Assembly (NCBI GenBank): GCA_012845835.1
Contig: JABAKD010000023.1
Coordinates: 17,910,751-17,974,750 of the forward strand
Direction: 5' to 3'
Source of the DNA: Undaria pinnatifida
Taxonomy: Eukaryota > Sar > Phaeophyceae > Laminariales > Alariaceae
DNA: 64,000 nt
Part shown: one piece after another, positions 1 through 11,601 of the stretch
How positions within the stretch are numbered: position 1 is the first letter of the stretch
How the letters are laid out: every line of letters begins with the position of its first letter
Notes under the pieces: generated by a model
What the model was told of the DNA's origin: nothing
What the model saw: the letters and a program-made list of their open reading frames with translations, nothing else
Databases searched by the model: none
Made by a program: the position numbers and the translations under genes

Positions 1-561
1 GCGGTGGCGAAGCCACCACCGGATGCACACATTCATTCCAATTCGTCAGTAAAATCGCTCCAGCATGCGCAACGTGCGCGTGGTGCCAAGATGACAAGGG
101 GCCGTCGAGCGATAAGCTTGCATGATCCAAGGGCGCATGAGCAGGGAAACGTAGATGCGAACTGGCTCGTCGTTTAGCAAGCAAGCAGCTCGCCTCACAG
201 AGTTGGGTTTGTCAGACCTTGTTGGTGGCAGTGTCGGGTTACGGACGAGTAGGACGATGTCGTCGTCGGTTGTATGTAGACGACCTTTACCCACCAGCTC
301 CTTGAGGTCTGAGAGGGATGGACGCTTGTGCGAGAGGTAGCACGCCAAAATGTCGGGCGGCAGGAGGCCGGTAGAAACGTAACGCATCTGGGCGTGGCAC
401 GTCGGCTCAGCGTGCTGCTCTCGCTTCCAATCGTCATGTGAATAACGCGCGACGGAATCAGCGAACAGTAATTCAGCAGCGTTGCCGCGGGTGCCCGACC
501 TTGTATATGCAGGCAGCGTGTCGCCAGGAGAAGGCGTGAGCCGTAAGAGAGGAGTTCCCAT
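1..561 (-). pseudogene. integrase zinc-binding (H2C2) region, copy A
   Basis: The 46-561 reading frame contains the conserved run ending CHLGTTRTLRMLERFY, which in copies B and C leads into the H2C2 zinc-binding domain of Ty3 integrase. Here a stop follows the FY pair, where B and C read FYWW. The rest of the integrase lies left of the window. Upstream in the frame is the proline- and arginine-rich linker that separates RNase H from integrase in this family. Non-functional. Confidence 0.75.
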
Positions 562-1450
562 ATAGGCTGTGCGTTGTGGCGGTCGGACGGTAGTGGCACC
601 GTGCGGACCGGAGAGTCGGCAAGAGCAGGAGTTACGGCGCGGGGGGAGCCGGCCGCGACCGTGGGACTCGCGGCGGGGTTGTACCTCGTCTGGAAGATGG
701 CCGAGGGGCCCCGCCGGGCCCGAATCGATAATCTACAGCGGGGGTGCATTACCCGTTGCTGTCGCTGTTCCTCGGCGCGTCGTCGACGACGGAGGGGCTG
801 GAGCGCCAAGCAAGGCGGAGACGGACACAGTGGAACCGGTGGTCGGGGCGGGGGCCGTCTCCTGTGTAGAACTCCGGGATAAAGGAGCCGGCTGTGCGAT
901 GGGCGTCGCTGCAGCCAGGGCTTTTGCGGTGCCCGTGCCGCCCTCGATGGGTATGGCAAAAACCGAAGCGAAAACGGTGTCAGCGGCAGGCGAAATCGAC
1001 CCGCGGCCGGTACAGCCTTCGGTAGTGGCGACCGAGGCAGAAACACGATCGACGAATCTCCCCGGGGAAGCAGAAACGCCGTCAATCCTTATACGTGGTT
1101 CATGTGTGCGAAAATCGTGAAACGCGGTAGAGGTGAGAGGGAGCCCACCCAAGGCAGCATGTTCAGTGCGGGGCACGAGCCCACCCAAGACAGTGCTTTC
1201 GGCGAGGGGTTCGAGTCCACCCAAAGCTGTGGTTTCGGTGTGGGGCACGAGCCCACCCAAGACAGTGCTTTCGGCGAGGGCGCGAGTCCACCCAAACCGA
1301 CACCTGGGATCGGCGAAGAGGGAGCGTGCAGCCCGCGGGTCCGTCGGAGGTAGATACCGCTTTCTCCAACGGGGTTGGGGCTTGTCAACGCCAAGGGGTT
1401 GAAGTTTGTCAAGCCGCTGCGGTCGTAATCCGTAGCAGGCTCTGGACAAC
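562..1450 (-). pseudogene. RNase H-integrase linker, copy A
   Basis: Low-complexity Pro/Ser/Thr/Ala-rich coding region between RNase H and integrase. In copy C this linker is a single open frame of about 400 residues. In copy A it is broken by frameshifts, so pieces are read in two or three minus-strand frames. It holds an expanded 12-residue tandem repeat (1141-1300). I recognise no domain in it. Confidence 0.6.
1141..1300 (-). repeat. 36-bp coding minisatellite in RNase H-integrase linker, copy A
   Basis: Four 35-36-bp units starting at 1141, 1177, 1213 and 1249, plus a partial fifth at 1284. Each begins GAGYCCACCCAA. On the minus strand each unit codes for 12 residues of the type LGGLVPHTETTA. 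Copy C has only about two LGGL units at this place, so the array expanded in the A/B lineage. Confidence 0.85.
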
Positions 1451-1559
1451 GGGTCGGAAAAATCGGCGATGCCGTTGGCGCTGTCTTTGCGGTACTCGAG
1501 TGTGCAAACGCGGTGACGAACTCAAGCTACCGCTGGACTCATGCATTGAGGGTCCCCAC

Positions 1560-1770
1560 TTTGCCAGTGCTCTCCTGTGCCTTGTGGCCGGAGGGTATGC
1601 GAAGCTTTGTTCTCTATGGTACCCTCGGAGGCGTTTGGGAGCCCAAACAATGCTGCCGGTCCCCAAATCTAGAGGAGTCCAGTGCCTCTCCGAGTCGAGC
1701 GTTGCTCGACTGATGTACGCGGTTTTCATAGTGAACGAAACGTCGTCCAGCGTCACAGTACCCTCAACGA
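1560..1770 (-). pseudogene. RNase H remnant fused to the protease-side sequence (deletion junction), copy A
   Basis: The minus-strand frame reads GGTVTLDD-like sequence that lies just before protease in copy C, then jumps at about 1713-1730 straight into AYISRATLDSERHW, the C-terminal half of RNase H. Protease, reverse transcriptase and the first part of RNase H, about 2.1 kb in copy C (roughly 60244-62331), are missing. The junction sits at a short TA(C/T)GC(G/A)AT-like microhomology. Copy B has the same junction. Confidence 0.85.
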
Positions 1771-2019
1771 AACAGGGGCCGTGTTCTGGCAGCGTAAAGT
1801 CAGGGGCAATGCCAGAAGCTATTTTCAAACCTCCACGGATTTTAATTGACAACGCGCCCGAGAAATCGGTCGGAAACGCCGAAAGGGAAGTTTTGCGAGC
1901 GCTAGCCGCTGTTAACGGCCCGGTTGCGGCGCGGACGAGATTTCTTGGTTCTTGCATTCGCAGTGCAGGTGCGGAACCGACTAGGGGAGGCCGGGTGCGC
2001 CGACCCGGTCTCATTGTCG

Positions 2020-2475
2020 CGAATAGCTTCGCGAACGGCAGAAAGTGCCTCACCGAGCAAGTTTTTCCTCTCCCTTGGCATGGGTTGTTGGCCCTGGGAC
2101 CATCCACCCGGAGACCAATGCCCCACACTGGGTCCAGAGGACTGGATTCAACCAGAATCTTGTTGTCAGAGCCCAAAAGGGGATTGTTCATGGCTGGGTT
2201 CTGCGTGAATTTGACGTAGGTGCCAGATAACACGGCGTCTCGCTTCTCCCTGCCCCCGACACTGGAGTCAAAGTTGCGCACGCCTCGACCGATGCGTTTG
2301 CGTGTGCTTGGACTAGGCGACGACATGATGAGCCCCACTGCTGGATGGTCTTGGAAAAGCTTGGTCTTTTCGTCCATCATGTACTGCTCCGCACAAAAAT
2401 ATGGCCCGTCGTCCACGGCAAACGACGGAGGGGGCCACGGTGGAAAATAGGATGGGGGCTGCTAGAATAAGATCA
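2020..2475 (-). pseudogene. NADAR (YbiA-like) domain in the polyprotein, copy A
   Basis: Recognisable NADAR signatures in order: CAEQYMMDEK near the N-terminus, GRGVRNFD, KFTQNPAM, a run ending SSPLDPVWGIGL, then, in another frame, NLLGEALSAVREAI. The family hydrolyses N-glycosidic bonds of ADP-ribose-type or riboflavin-pathway substrates. Breaks: the Trp of the initial LFWQPP is a TAG stop, the Trp after NFD is Gly, and a frameshift falls just before NLLGEAL. It lies between the Gag-side 230-bp repeats and the protease-side junction. Inactive here. Confidence 0.85.
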
Positions 2476-2531
2476 CTTTGTCTGTGGAGTATTCGAGACA
2501 AGGGTCAAAAGCCGTGTTGGGATTTGGACCT

Positions 2532-3075
2532 GCAATGTCCCCGTCCAGGAACAGCAGGCCTTGGGAGCACAACGCGAATCCGAACCCGTGGTATCTCGCC
2601 TGGGGTCTTTCTTCGCTCGTTGGCGGAAAAGCGCGAAAATACGCTCTAACTGCGCCCGAAAAATGGCAAAAACCGACGGTGCCAACCCGTCGGTAGCCTC
2701 GTTGGACATTTGTGGGTCTGCAATGTCCCCCTTCTGGGAACACCAGTCCTCGGCTCTTTGGGCCTGTAATGTCCCCTTGCGGGGGCACCAGGCCTCGGAA
2801 GCAAGATGCGAGTCCGAACCTGGGTTTTTTCGCCTCGGGTCCTCCTCACTCGCTGGCGGAAACTTGTAAGAAGCCGCCCTCGCTGCACCCATAAAAGAGT
2901 CCAACACCGACGGTGCCAACCCGTCGGTAGTCTCGTTGGGCACTTGGGTCTGCAATGTCCCCCTCTGGGAACACCAATCCTCGGCTCTTTGGGCCTGTAG
3001 TGTCCCCCTCAGGAACACCAGGCCTCGGGAGCACGACGCGAGTCCGAACCCACGGTTTCTCGCGTCGTGGCCTCT
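2532..3075 (-). repeat. ~230-bp tandem repeats in Gag-NADAR linker, copy A
   Basis: Degenerate tandem units with a period of about 232 bp (the same TCTGCAATGTCCCC box recurs at 2717 and 2949), preceded by a shorter unit. They code on the minus strand for repeats with GTLQAQ, EDWCSQ and NEATDGLAPSV motifs. Copy C has one unit at this point (TASDGLAPLTF), so this is another A/B expansion. Frameshifts within units make it non-coding as it stands. Confidence 0.8.
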
Positions 3076-3099
3076 TCGCTTTTTGTCGTATAATCACTA

Positions 3100-6000
3100 A
3101 AAAACTGCTCTAACTGCGCCCGAAGGGGCAGGGGCTCTGAGCTGTTTCTGCTTGACGAGAGGCGCGATTCTTCCGTAAAATAACGGGAAAAGCGTCCAGC
3201 TGATCAGGCTGGAGGCCGTGGCGTCACCACTGGCCCGTCGCGCAGTGTCGGATCTTCTTCCTGTGCCACTGGGGCAGACGTAGCCTGGAACACGTGGGTT
3301 AGCGTATCAAAAGACGAAGCAGGGTCCGTAGACCCTGTGGGCGTCTTCTGGAGCGGGGCTCGGGCACGGCAATAATATTTTTACCCGAGGAGGCTCATTT
3401 CCGTTATGTCTCTTGGAGAAGGGAGACGAGGTAGCTCATCTTGTCGACTCCTCCTTGATGGAACAAAGGACAGAGCGCCCACTGTTATCGCGAGCAAACA
3501 CCGGATCGAGCCTCGCGAAAGATCTCGGTGTTTTAGTGTTGGCCTTCCCACACCTCAAATCGACCGCCACCTCGTGGTCAGAAAAACGTGTTTCGAGGGT
3601 CGATCGTCCCACACCTCAAACCGACCGCCACCGCCTAGTCAGGGAGAGGAGGGGATGAACACATACGCGTAAAACGGCGACGCGCCGTCACCTCAGATAT
3701 ATTGTTGTGCGACGCGTGCCTGGGGGGGGAGGGCGCAAAACGCAGGCTCCCGTGCCATGGTTGATGGGCGCGGCGTTTGGAGCGCGTACCTCCATTGCTG
3801 AGTTTATGCCGCGGCTGGAGGGAACGGTGCTGGAAGCGTGGTTCCCGTCGCTGAACTCAGACCATGATCGAGAGTAACGCCGCTGGAAGCGCGCGTTTCT
3901 CGCCGCCGAAAAAAAAAGAAAGAAAAAAATTACCTGGCTGGGGGAAACCACGTTTGAAGAGCTAGTTCCCCATGCCGGCACTACGCCTTGAGAATCGTCT
4001 GCAGACGGCGTAGGAGCCCGTGGGCTCTTGACAGAGGCAATCTGTGCTGCGTTACTGGACAGGCTAGCAACAGGATACGAGCATCTTCTGAAACCAAAAT
4101 AGGTACCCCCCGACAGTGTTGTCGACGGTGCCGTATCGCCGTCGAGCTGTCGATTGCCGTTACGGAATGTGCCAGGTTGGTGCGCGAGTGTATTTTCGCC
4201 CAGATTGTGGGCGGCTCCAAAGCGCATTCGACGAGCAGGAGCGGGGGCAGAAGAGTCGGGCGAGCGCAGGATACCACGCTGGTGATCCGACGTGTATGTG
4301 GTATCGTTGTGACAGTTTACCTGGCCCTGATCCTGGTGGCACCCTCGCGATTGACCTGAAAAATGGCGACGATTTTTCTTGTGGTTGTTCGGGCGAGAAG
4401 ATTTGTCGTCTCGCCGGTAGCAGACCATGCGTGTTTGTCAACGTCGGTGTGCGTCGTCGTCGCCAAGTTGGCCAAGTTCAGGGTTCAAGCAGCCCCTCGC
4501 AGTAATGAAAGGATGCCTACAATGTTTTGAAGGAATGGTTGTCTTCGTGGCAGTTGAGGCAAAGACCCCGGTTTTCTCGTAGGGCATCAGCGCGAGGTGA
4601 AAGGAGGCCGCTCCAAAGGGGAGGGTCGTCTGTCTTGAACGAGGCCTTAACGGCGAAAACTACATAATGATGCTCTTCTAGTGGCCAGCAGTTCGATATG
4701 TGGTCAAGCCAAGGGTCAGATGAATCATCGATGGGCATAACAGTTGAATGATGGCTCGATCTCGTCTGCCACGAAGCGACTGGAACGGCACTCGGCCCTG
4801 GCCGCGCCCATGATCGGCGGGCCGGGGCCCCGACGGGGCGGATGACCGCGCTCCCGCCGAAGAAACAGGGAGAGAAAAAGACTGTTTCGCCGTTGACGGC
4901 AGGTGTCTTATTAGTCACTAAAAGCCCGCCACATAGCATCCAACGAGGCGCATGGCCGCGGGTTTGTTGCCTTCGAACCAGGGTACAATGCAGGCAGGAT
5001 TACCGGAAATTGCTCATTCGCCGCCACCCGAACCACCTCCAACATCACATCCGTTCCCGGAGACAAAACACGCTCACTCCCCGTAGCGGTCGGCACAAGT
5101 ACGCGAAACTCCCCACTGAAATCAGAAAAAAGGCATGCCGTTACACATTCCAAAAGTATGCAACTTGGTGTAGCCCTCGACCGTGTCAACCCCGTCAAAA
5201 TGCGTCATCAGCAGACGCAACAGGAGGGTAAAAGCCTCAGGCCCAGATGCTCCTCCTGCCATGGCTCTTGACATCTCTTGCCTGCTACCACGGCCGCCTC
5301 GCTGTGGTCGTCCGTGCTCGAGAACGAAGACGAGCGGGAAGAGGTTGACGAGCCGTCCCAAGCTGAACGTTCCTCTCGCGCCATTCCTCCGCCAGAGCTG
5401 CGGCCATTGCCCTGGTTGTTGGACCAAAGTTGCCCCCTCGGCGGCGTCCTCAGGCACACCAGCACCCAATGCGCTGTAACCCCCGCGGTGGTGGTGGTGG
5501 TCGCCACCCCCACCATTTTCGCCCCCACCCCCACGGTTGGGGTCCCCGCGATCGTGATTGTCGCTGCGTCGCTGTTTCCCCCGGTTTCATTCTGCCAACT
5601 CTTTCTCCGGGAGTCGGCCAAACGACAGGGTCGGGGTCCTCTTCGTGGGCTATCAGCAGGGCCTTAGCGAGGGCAAGGGTCGGGGCGGCTCTCGTCTGTC
5701 TAGCATAGGGCGTACAATCCACGCAAGTCCAGGCCGCTTCCACTGAAAGGACGTCAGCTTGCCGCGACGCCGGTCTCTCTGACGAGAGGAGGGTGCAGGC
5801 CGTTTCCACCACCGCGGTCGCCAACGCTGAGGAGAAGTCTACCCTCGGTGCAGACGCCATGTACGCGACGATGCCCTTGAATAAGGCGTCGTTCCCGGGT
5901 CATGGTCGCTGGGATGCGACACCCTGCGGGCGCGACGAAGGCGACAGAGCCGCAGTAGCTCCCGTCGCAGCCGACGCAACTGATTGGGTGAGGGCTTGTT

Positions 6001-6551
6001 GCGCCCTCTTCGTTACCAAAGCCGCCTCCCGCGCAGCGGTCTTCCCCTGCTTGATATCTTCGTCAAACCGACGTCGGCGTGCTATCGTCTGGTTGGCGTC
6101 GTCGAGCGCCCGCTGGGCCCGCGCCGCCGCGTATGCCAAGTCCAAGGGGGCGACATGGGCGCTCCGGTCCCGGGAGCTCTGGGGGTGGCGCTCGGTCGAG
6201 CGCAGAGCGCCCAAGTGGTGGCGGTGGTGCCCTGTCGAGCGCGGGGGGGGCAGCTGGTGGCGCTTCCCCGGGGCTGGTGAGAGCTGGCGTCGAGACGCCC
6301 CCGAGTCCGGTGGGGGTTGGTCCGTCTTCTTCTCAGTGCGAACCGGGGAGTCGACCCTCTTGGTTGGTGGGTCCGGGTGGAGGTATGGTGCTCCGTCTTC
6401 TGTCTCGTCACCGGAACCCGCCTCCGGGGGTTCCCCCCGTCTCGAGTCGCGGGATCTCGAGCGAGCTCTCCCTGTCTCGTGGGCATCCAGGTTGGGGTGT
6501 GCGGAAGACCCCAGCCTGCCCCGAGTAACCCGCTTCCTCACTGGTAGACAT
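3100..6551 (-). pseudogene. Gag polyprotein, copy A
   Basis: Start chosen at the ATG at 6549-6551, giving MSTSEEAGYSG, matched by MSTSDDGGYSG in copy B. The N-terminal part is Arg/Ser/Pro-rich, followed by an alanine-rich, probably helical stretch (LDLAYAAARAQRALDDANQT), a Gly/His-rich stretch, and a single zinc knuckle beginning CLNCHEDNHSFK at about 4519-4561. One extra T near 4525 breaks the knuckle before its last Cys; copy B keeps it. Further frameshifts split the ORF into at least five pieces. Gag would form the particle and bind RNA. Confidence 0.75.
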
Positions 6552-6967
6552 GTTGCTTATTGTCGCCTGTTTCTTCCCAGGTAGAATCACAAGGAAGGAG
6601 CCCCGACATGAGCTCCTAGAGCACGGTGCCCGTAGTCCAAGGGGGTCCCGCGAAGGGCGATCTGGCTCCGGCAGCAAAGGTGTATGCTAGTCGATGGGCT
6701 TTCTCAGCAAACGAAGTCTCCGTCGAAGGTCATTCGAAGGGTTAATTCCAGTATGCTTGTCCGTGGCGTGTCGTGCATATGCCTCAGAGCCCCAAAGCGC
6801 GAAAAAAATACAAGTCGATGGCCGATCTTGGGGCTTGTGCTTGCAACTCGCGGAGATGTGCTGTGCAACATGCTGGCAAAGCGCGTAGCAAACAAGTCTG
6901 ATGGGTGGGGCTTGGGCAGTTCCGCTGCGGAGTGGCTTATATTGCCATCTGGCGGGGAACTGATGCG

Positions 6968-7172
6968 ACCAAAAGCCGGGACGAGGGGTGTGCTCCGAAG
7001 AGCAGTGCCGTCCGCACGTACTCGGAAGGTGTTATCTGTGTGGTGCGTGCCCAGAGACCAACAGGAGGGACCAAAAGCCGACACGAGGAGTGTGCTCCGA
7101 AGAGCAGTGTCGTCCGCACGTAGTTTGAAGGTGTCGTCCGTGCAGTACGTGCTCGGCGACCAACAGGAGGGG
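6968..7172. repeat. 102-bp tandem duplication in gypsy leader
   Basis: Two imperfect copies start at 6968 and 7070 with ACCAAAAGCCG, continue through GTGTGCTCCGAAGAGCAGTG and end at ACCAACAGGAGGG. The position in the 5' leader suggests enhancer-like or packaging-related sequence, but nothing proves this. Confidence 0.85.
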
Positions 7173-7341
7173 CCCCTGCCATCTCACTACTGTTGTGGTC
7201 ACCGTTGTAGGAGGAAGGGCGCTCCCTCCATTGAGAAGCCACCCGAGAAGGAACAGGGGTTGTGGGCTCGATGGGAAGCAAAAGAAAAATCGCTACGAAA
7301 AAAGATCGGAGAGATTGGAGGAACGCTGCTACAATAGCATG

Positions 7342-7359
7342 TCAAGCTCGTCGACGCCA
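7342..7359 (-). promoter_or_regulatory. candidate tRNA primer-binding site, copy A
   Basis: Two bases inside the 5' LTR the minus strand reads TGGCGTCGACGAGC. It starts with TGG, the complement of the tRNA CCA end, at the expected distance from the LTR. The priming tRNA is not identified. Confidence 0.4.
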
Positions 7360-7361
7360 CA

Positions 7362-7573
7362 TGTGATGTTAAAGGTTGGGGACACAGAGTGCCCCCTGCA
7401 GATCTGCCAATTGAGCAGGTCCTCGGAGAGTACTCACTTTTATTTCTTTCGTAGAGATGTAGCTTTATTCGTTTCCACCAGAGCCCGGGATAGCTTCTGA
7501 GATTGGAGGCACGTGCCTCCGATCTGTTTCCTAACTTTCCCGAATATAGAACGCCAACCTTATCATACGAAAC
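7362..7573 (-). repeat. 5' LTR of gypsy copy A, left piece
   Basis: Matches the LTRs at 22233 and 55693 from TGTGATGTTAAAGG through TTATCATACGAAAC. It is cut at 7573 by the copia element and resumes at 14477/14482. Confidence 0.9.
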
Positions 7574-8016
7574 TATTATGGATATGGTGGTATACCCCAG
7601 CACGGTGGCAGAGAGGCTGTGTCCCCGACGCTAGTCGGGTTGGTGACACTGTGCAGTGGATAGCCTGGAAGCCTCGAGTGCTTCCGTGTTGACGAGAAGA
7701 TGCAAAGATGTTGTAAACACTGGCGCTTATGTGACCAACACACAGATAAACCGCAGACTATGCAGGAGTCCAGAAGTTGGCTGGGTACTGGAGATCACCA
7801 GGATGGCTACGATGGTAGACAATCCGGAAGGATCCACACGAGAGAGTGAGCTACTCGTCAAGGCAGCAGAGATCCTACAGAAGTAATTCCTCCGCATATT
7901 CATACGCACGTTACATACCAACCGATATATAAAAGATCTACGATGATCTACGACGTACAAGTGCAGTGCTACTGAACATTGACTCATACTGGCTATGTGC
8001 TAACATTTCCATTACA
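7574..8016 (-). repeat. 3' LTR of the copia element
   Basis: 443 bp, about 97% identical by eye to 14031-14476. It ends CCATTACA and abuts the polypurine tract. Confidence 0.93.
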
Positions 8017-8025
8017 CTCCTCCTC
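8017..8025 (-). promoter_or_regulatory. polypurine tract of the copia element
   Basis: The minus strand reads GAGGAGGAG immediately before the 3' LTR, the expected place and composition for the plus-strand primer. Confidence 0.6.
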
Positions 8026-8216
8026 AATGAAAGTTGCTATGAAATGTACCAAAACTAACGATGATAAATTCAAGCAAACAAATGCGTGTCATGCGTGTTT
8101 CAACCAAGTGATGATATTCATTGTTTCCTACACAACCAACTACAATCTTCTATCCTGCTAAAGAAATCAAAAGTGTAAGCTAGTTCCAAACAGACAGAGT
8201 CAAACAAACAAATTAC

Positions 8217-8951
8217 TCATTTTCCTTTAAATTCGACGGTGGTGAACTTGTTGACGTCGATCTTGTTGATGAGGTCCATAAGGTGCTTGAAGCCGTGCTT
8301 GTTGAAGTGCTTTGTACCGATGTCGACGAGGTTGTCCTCCGTCGGGACGTAATGGATGGAGATCCTCCCCTCCGTTACCAGTTCTCGGATAAAGAAGAAG
8401 CGCAATGCGATGTGCTTGGTCCTCGAGCTGAAGGACCGGTTCCCCAATGCATGTAGGGTAGCCGTGTTGTCGCAGTACACAGGCATTTGTGCAAACACCT
8501 TCCCGAATCCAAGCTCCGTCAGCATGTTTGAGCAAAACACTGCTTCTTTCATCGCCAGGGCGGACGCGACCAGCTCCGCCTCCATGGTGGACGTCGCAGT
8601 CAGACCTTGCAGCCCCGATCTGAAGCTCATCGGAGCGTTTGCCAGCATCGTCACGTAGCTTGAGGTCGACTTCCCGTTGTCAGAGTAGTTTGCCCAGTTC
8701 GAGTCCGAGAAGGTCGCGAGCTTAAAACCGCCTTTCTTGTAGGTGATGCTGAAGTTGGGCGTTCCTGCTAGATAGCAAAGAGTATGCTTTGCCGCCACCA
8801 TGTGCATCTTGCTGGGTTTCGCCATCGGGCAAGCCAGTTGGCCTGTCGCGTACATGATGTCATACCTCAGCACTTGCGAAATGTACATGAGCGATCCGAC
8901 GATCCCTTGGTAGTTGCGCGTCTCCTCCTCGTTGAGACGTGTGTCCTCGGG
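8217..8951 (-). pseudogene. copia RNase H
   Basis: RNase H domain: FSDSNWANYSDNGKSTSS, then STMEAELVA, YCDNTATLHALGN and TKHIALRFFFIRELV, giving the usual Asp, Glu and Asp positions. It is in the same frame as RT; a single TAG at about 8952 separates it from the RT frame, at a site where Gln before PEDT would fit. The C-terminus is intact to the stop at 8217. It degrades the RNA strand during cDNA synthesis. Confidence 0.88.
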
Positions 8952-10472
8952 CTAATTGTTCGAGATTTCGAAGCCGTACCCAGGTGTACTAGTCGGCTTG
9001 CAGTCCGACATCCCGAATCGTTCAAGGACCAATTTGCAGTATGCCTCTTGGGAAATAGTCAAGGTACCTGCCTCGCGATCCCTCTTGATTTCCATTCCGA
9101 GTACGAGGGATGCTTCCCCCATGTCGGTCATTTTGAAACGCTTTTGCAACTTCCCTTTCACCATCGAAATGGCGCTAGAGTCGTTGCCGGCCAGGAGAAG
9201 GTCATCGACGTAGAGAGTCAGGTAGATCTTGGCCCCATTTTGATCGTAGAAATTTACGCACGGGTCTGACTTGAGTGCGACGAAGCCAATCTCGACAAGC
9301 ACGGAATCGATGGTGTTGAACCAGTTGCCTGGGCTTTGAGCAAGTCCGTAGAGGCTCTTCTTCGGCTGCATTATCATGTCACCTCCATCCTTATCCTTGA
9401 CCTCGAAACCGGGTGGTTATTCAACGAACACTTGTTCTTGGATGTCCGCGTAGAGGAAAGCGGTAGAAACATCCATCTGGTCGGAGATGAGGTTGAACTT
9501 CACGGTGATGCACGCCACCATTCGCACGCTCTGGATCCTGCACACCGGAGCGTAGGTGCTGCCTCAGTCGAGTCCGGGAACTTGGTTCCAGCCCTGGGCC
9601 ACGACACGTCCCTTGAAGGAGCCGTCGGCCTTGCGTTTGAACACGCACTTGGACTTGATGCACTTCCTTCCCGGAGGGACGGCTGAGCGCGGGACGAGTT
9701 TGTAGACCTCGCGGTCGTTGAGGCTTTTCATCTCGCGTTCGGCAGCTTCGTTCCACTTCGCTGCGTCCGGTGAGGCCCGTGCTTCCTGGATGGTGCGAGG
9801 AACGTCTGGTTGCACTGCCCCTACGGCGTATGCGTATTCCGTGAATCCCAATGTGGCGTCCCTGTGCGCGACGTCAGGAAACTCCCCCATCGCGGGAAAC
9901 GCGTACGAAAGCTCGCTGAGGGTCTTCTGGTTGGGCACGGGCGATATTGCCCAGATAATCCTGGTGTCAGGAGGGGCTGACATGGAGCCGCGACCACCAC
10001 GAGAACCACGCCCACTCACCGAACTACGTCCACCACGCGTCGCGATCCCTCCCCGCGCAGATGCACCACGCAAAGAGCCACCGCGAGTGTCACGGCCACC
10101 ACGAGATGAACCACGCCCACACGCGGAACGAACCCGCGATGCCGCACCAACTGGAGCAGAATCAGTACCCGACGTACCAGGCGGCGACGCAGGACCAAAT
10201 GATGAACCGGCCGGAGCAGGACCGGAAGGTGATGCGGCAGGTGAAGGTGCACCGTTATCCGACTCAGGAGGGCTGACGCCTCCAGGCGAGGCAAGGCTGT
10301 CGTCCGCAGGCGCATCCTCGGCGGCAGGAGAAGGGTCAGGGAGCTGAGCCAAGGTCACGGTTGTTGACGGTGGAGATGTCCTGGAGAAGCTCGAGAACAG
10401 ACGGGTCCCCGACGGCATGATTGGGAGAAAGCGCATCGACGGAGTGGTTGGTGGTGTAGTTACGCACATCAC
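8952..10472 (-). pseudogene. copia reverse transcriptase
   Basis: RT_2-type domain. The N-terminal motif runs from EMKSLNDREVYKLVP to FKGRVVAQGWNQ (before 9564), then STYAPVCRIQSVRM, QMDVSTAFLYADI, KKSLYGLAQSPGNW and the catalytic LTLYVDDLLLAGND. All are in one frame, interrupted by a TGA after GLD (about 9564) and a TAA before PPGFEV (about 9418), where copia elements normally read Gln. The upstream part (9830-10340) is a Pro/Ala/Gly/Arg-rich linker. Confidence 0.88.
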
Positions 10473-11601
10473 GGATCATGTCGTTCTGGTCGGCGTAGGT
10501 GAACTCTCCGTCGTCAAAACCACTCTCGTCCAACGAAGGCGGCGCGGGAGTCGTTTCAATGAAGATAACGTGACGACTCTCCCGCATCCGTCTCGTCTGA
10601 GCGTTGTAGAGACGGTAGAATTTGCTGTCCAGGCTGTAGCCCACCAACCGTCCTTCCCACGCACGGCTTTCCAACGTTTTGGTGTGCGTCTCTTCATGCA
10701 CAAACGCCCGTGCCCCGACCACCCGAAGGTGTCCAAGGTGCGCGTCCTTGCTGTAGAGCGCCTTGTACGGCGTCCCGTTGTGCAAGGCTGCATGAGGAGT
10801 CCGGTTGCTCAGGTAGATCGCCGTGTGCATCAGTTCTCCCCAAAGAAGTCTCGGCAGCGTAGAATCAGCGAGCATGCAACGCACGATGTTCATGATCGTC
10901 CTGCCTGCACGCTCATTCGCTCCGATCTGCTGGGGGGTGTTCGGCGATGCAAATTGTAGCTGGATGCCGATGTCCAGGCAGTCCTGTCGGTAGGCCGCGC
11001 TCGTAAACTCGATTCCCTTATCCGCACGAAGCACGTGGATGCGCTCGCTGCTTGGGATGACGGTCCCCTTGTTGAACAGCTCGAGGGCGTCAGTCGAGCA
11101 AGTCTTATCCTTCATGAGGACGACCTCCTTCCACTTGGTGTGTTGGTCGACAAACTTGGTGGCGTATTTGAAGCCGCCCAACGCGGTAGGCGTGAAGGGA
11201 CGAAGGGTATCGACGAATACGATCTGAAAGGCGCGTGAAACGCCGTAAACGGCGTGCTTTGGATGCGGCTGTTGAGAGCTCTTACCAAGAGGGCACGCAC
11301 TGCAGTCCTGCACGTCGCCGGTGTAATCGATGCCGTTGGCCGCCTCCTTCCTCAACACATCCAAGCTCTTGCTGTTGATATGCCCCATGCGCCGGTTCCA
11401 GAGACTAGCAGTCTCCACCCGCAAGGCAAGTCCTTCAAAAGCTTCCCCGAGGGTCTGCCGACCGCCATCCCCAGCGCTGAGCTTCACGGTGATGGAGCAA
11501 GTGATCTTGCCGGTGTAATTCACTCCCCGGATTTTCATCGGGATGACTACGTCCCCCGACTCCAGCCTGGAGTTGTCCGGATAGAAGAGGGAGCACTCCA
11601 T
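10336..11601 (-). pseudogene. copia integrase
   Basis: GAG-pre-integrase region (LWNRRMGHINSKSLDVLRK, CSACPLGK), then the rve core with first Asp in VFVDTLRPF, second Asp in LRADKGIEFTS and Glu in GANERAGRTIMN, followed by LWGELMHTAIYLSNRTPH and WEGRLVGYSLDSKFYRLYN. The triad is present. It shares a frame with protease upstream (11650-12174) but not with RT, so a frameshift lies at about 10340-10470. Confidence 0.9.

Larger units (their letters stand above)
6552..7361 (-). other. 5' leader of gypsy copy A
   Basis: 810 bp between the Gag ATG and the 5' LTR. No conserved ORF. It holds a 102-bp tandem duplication (6968-7172) and a candidate primer-binding site next to the LTR. Confidence 0.65.

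Noticed and set aside
733-1449. Independent genes in the linker regions of copies A and B (also the plus-strand ORFs)
   Set aside because: They are alternative frames of the GC-rich retroelement linker; homologous positions in copy C are one open minus-strand frame.
9718-10347. 209-residue plus-strand Pro/Arg-rich ORF
   Set aside because: Shadow of the copia integrase-RT linker on the other strand, produced by GC-rich low complexity.
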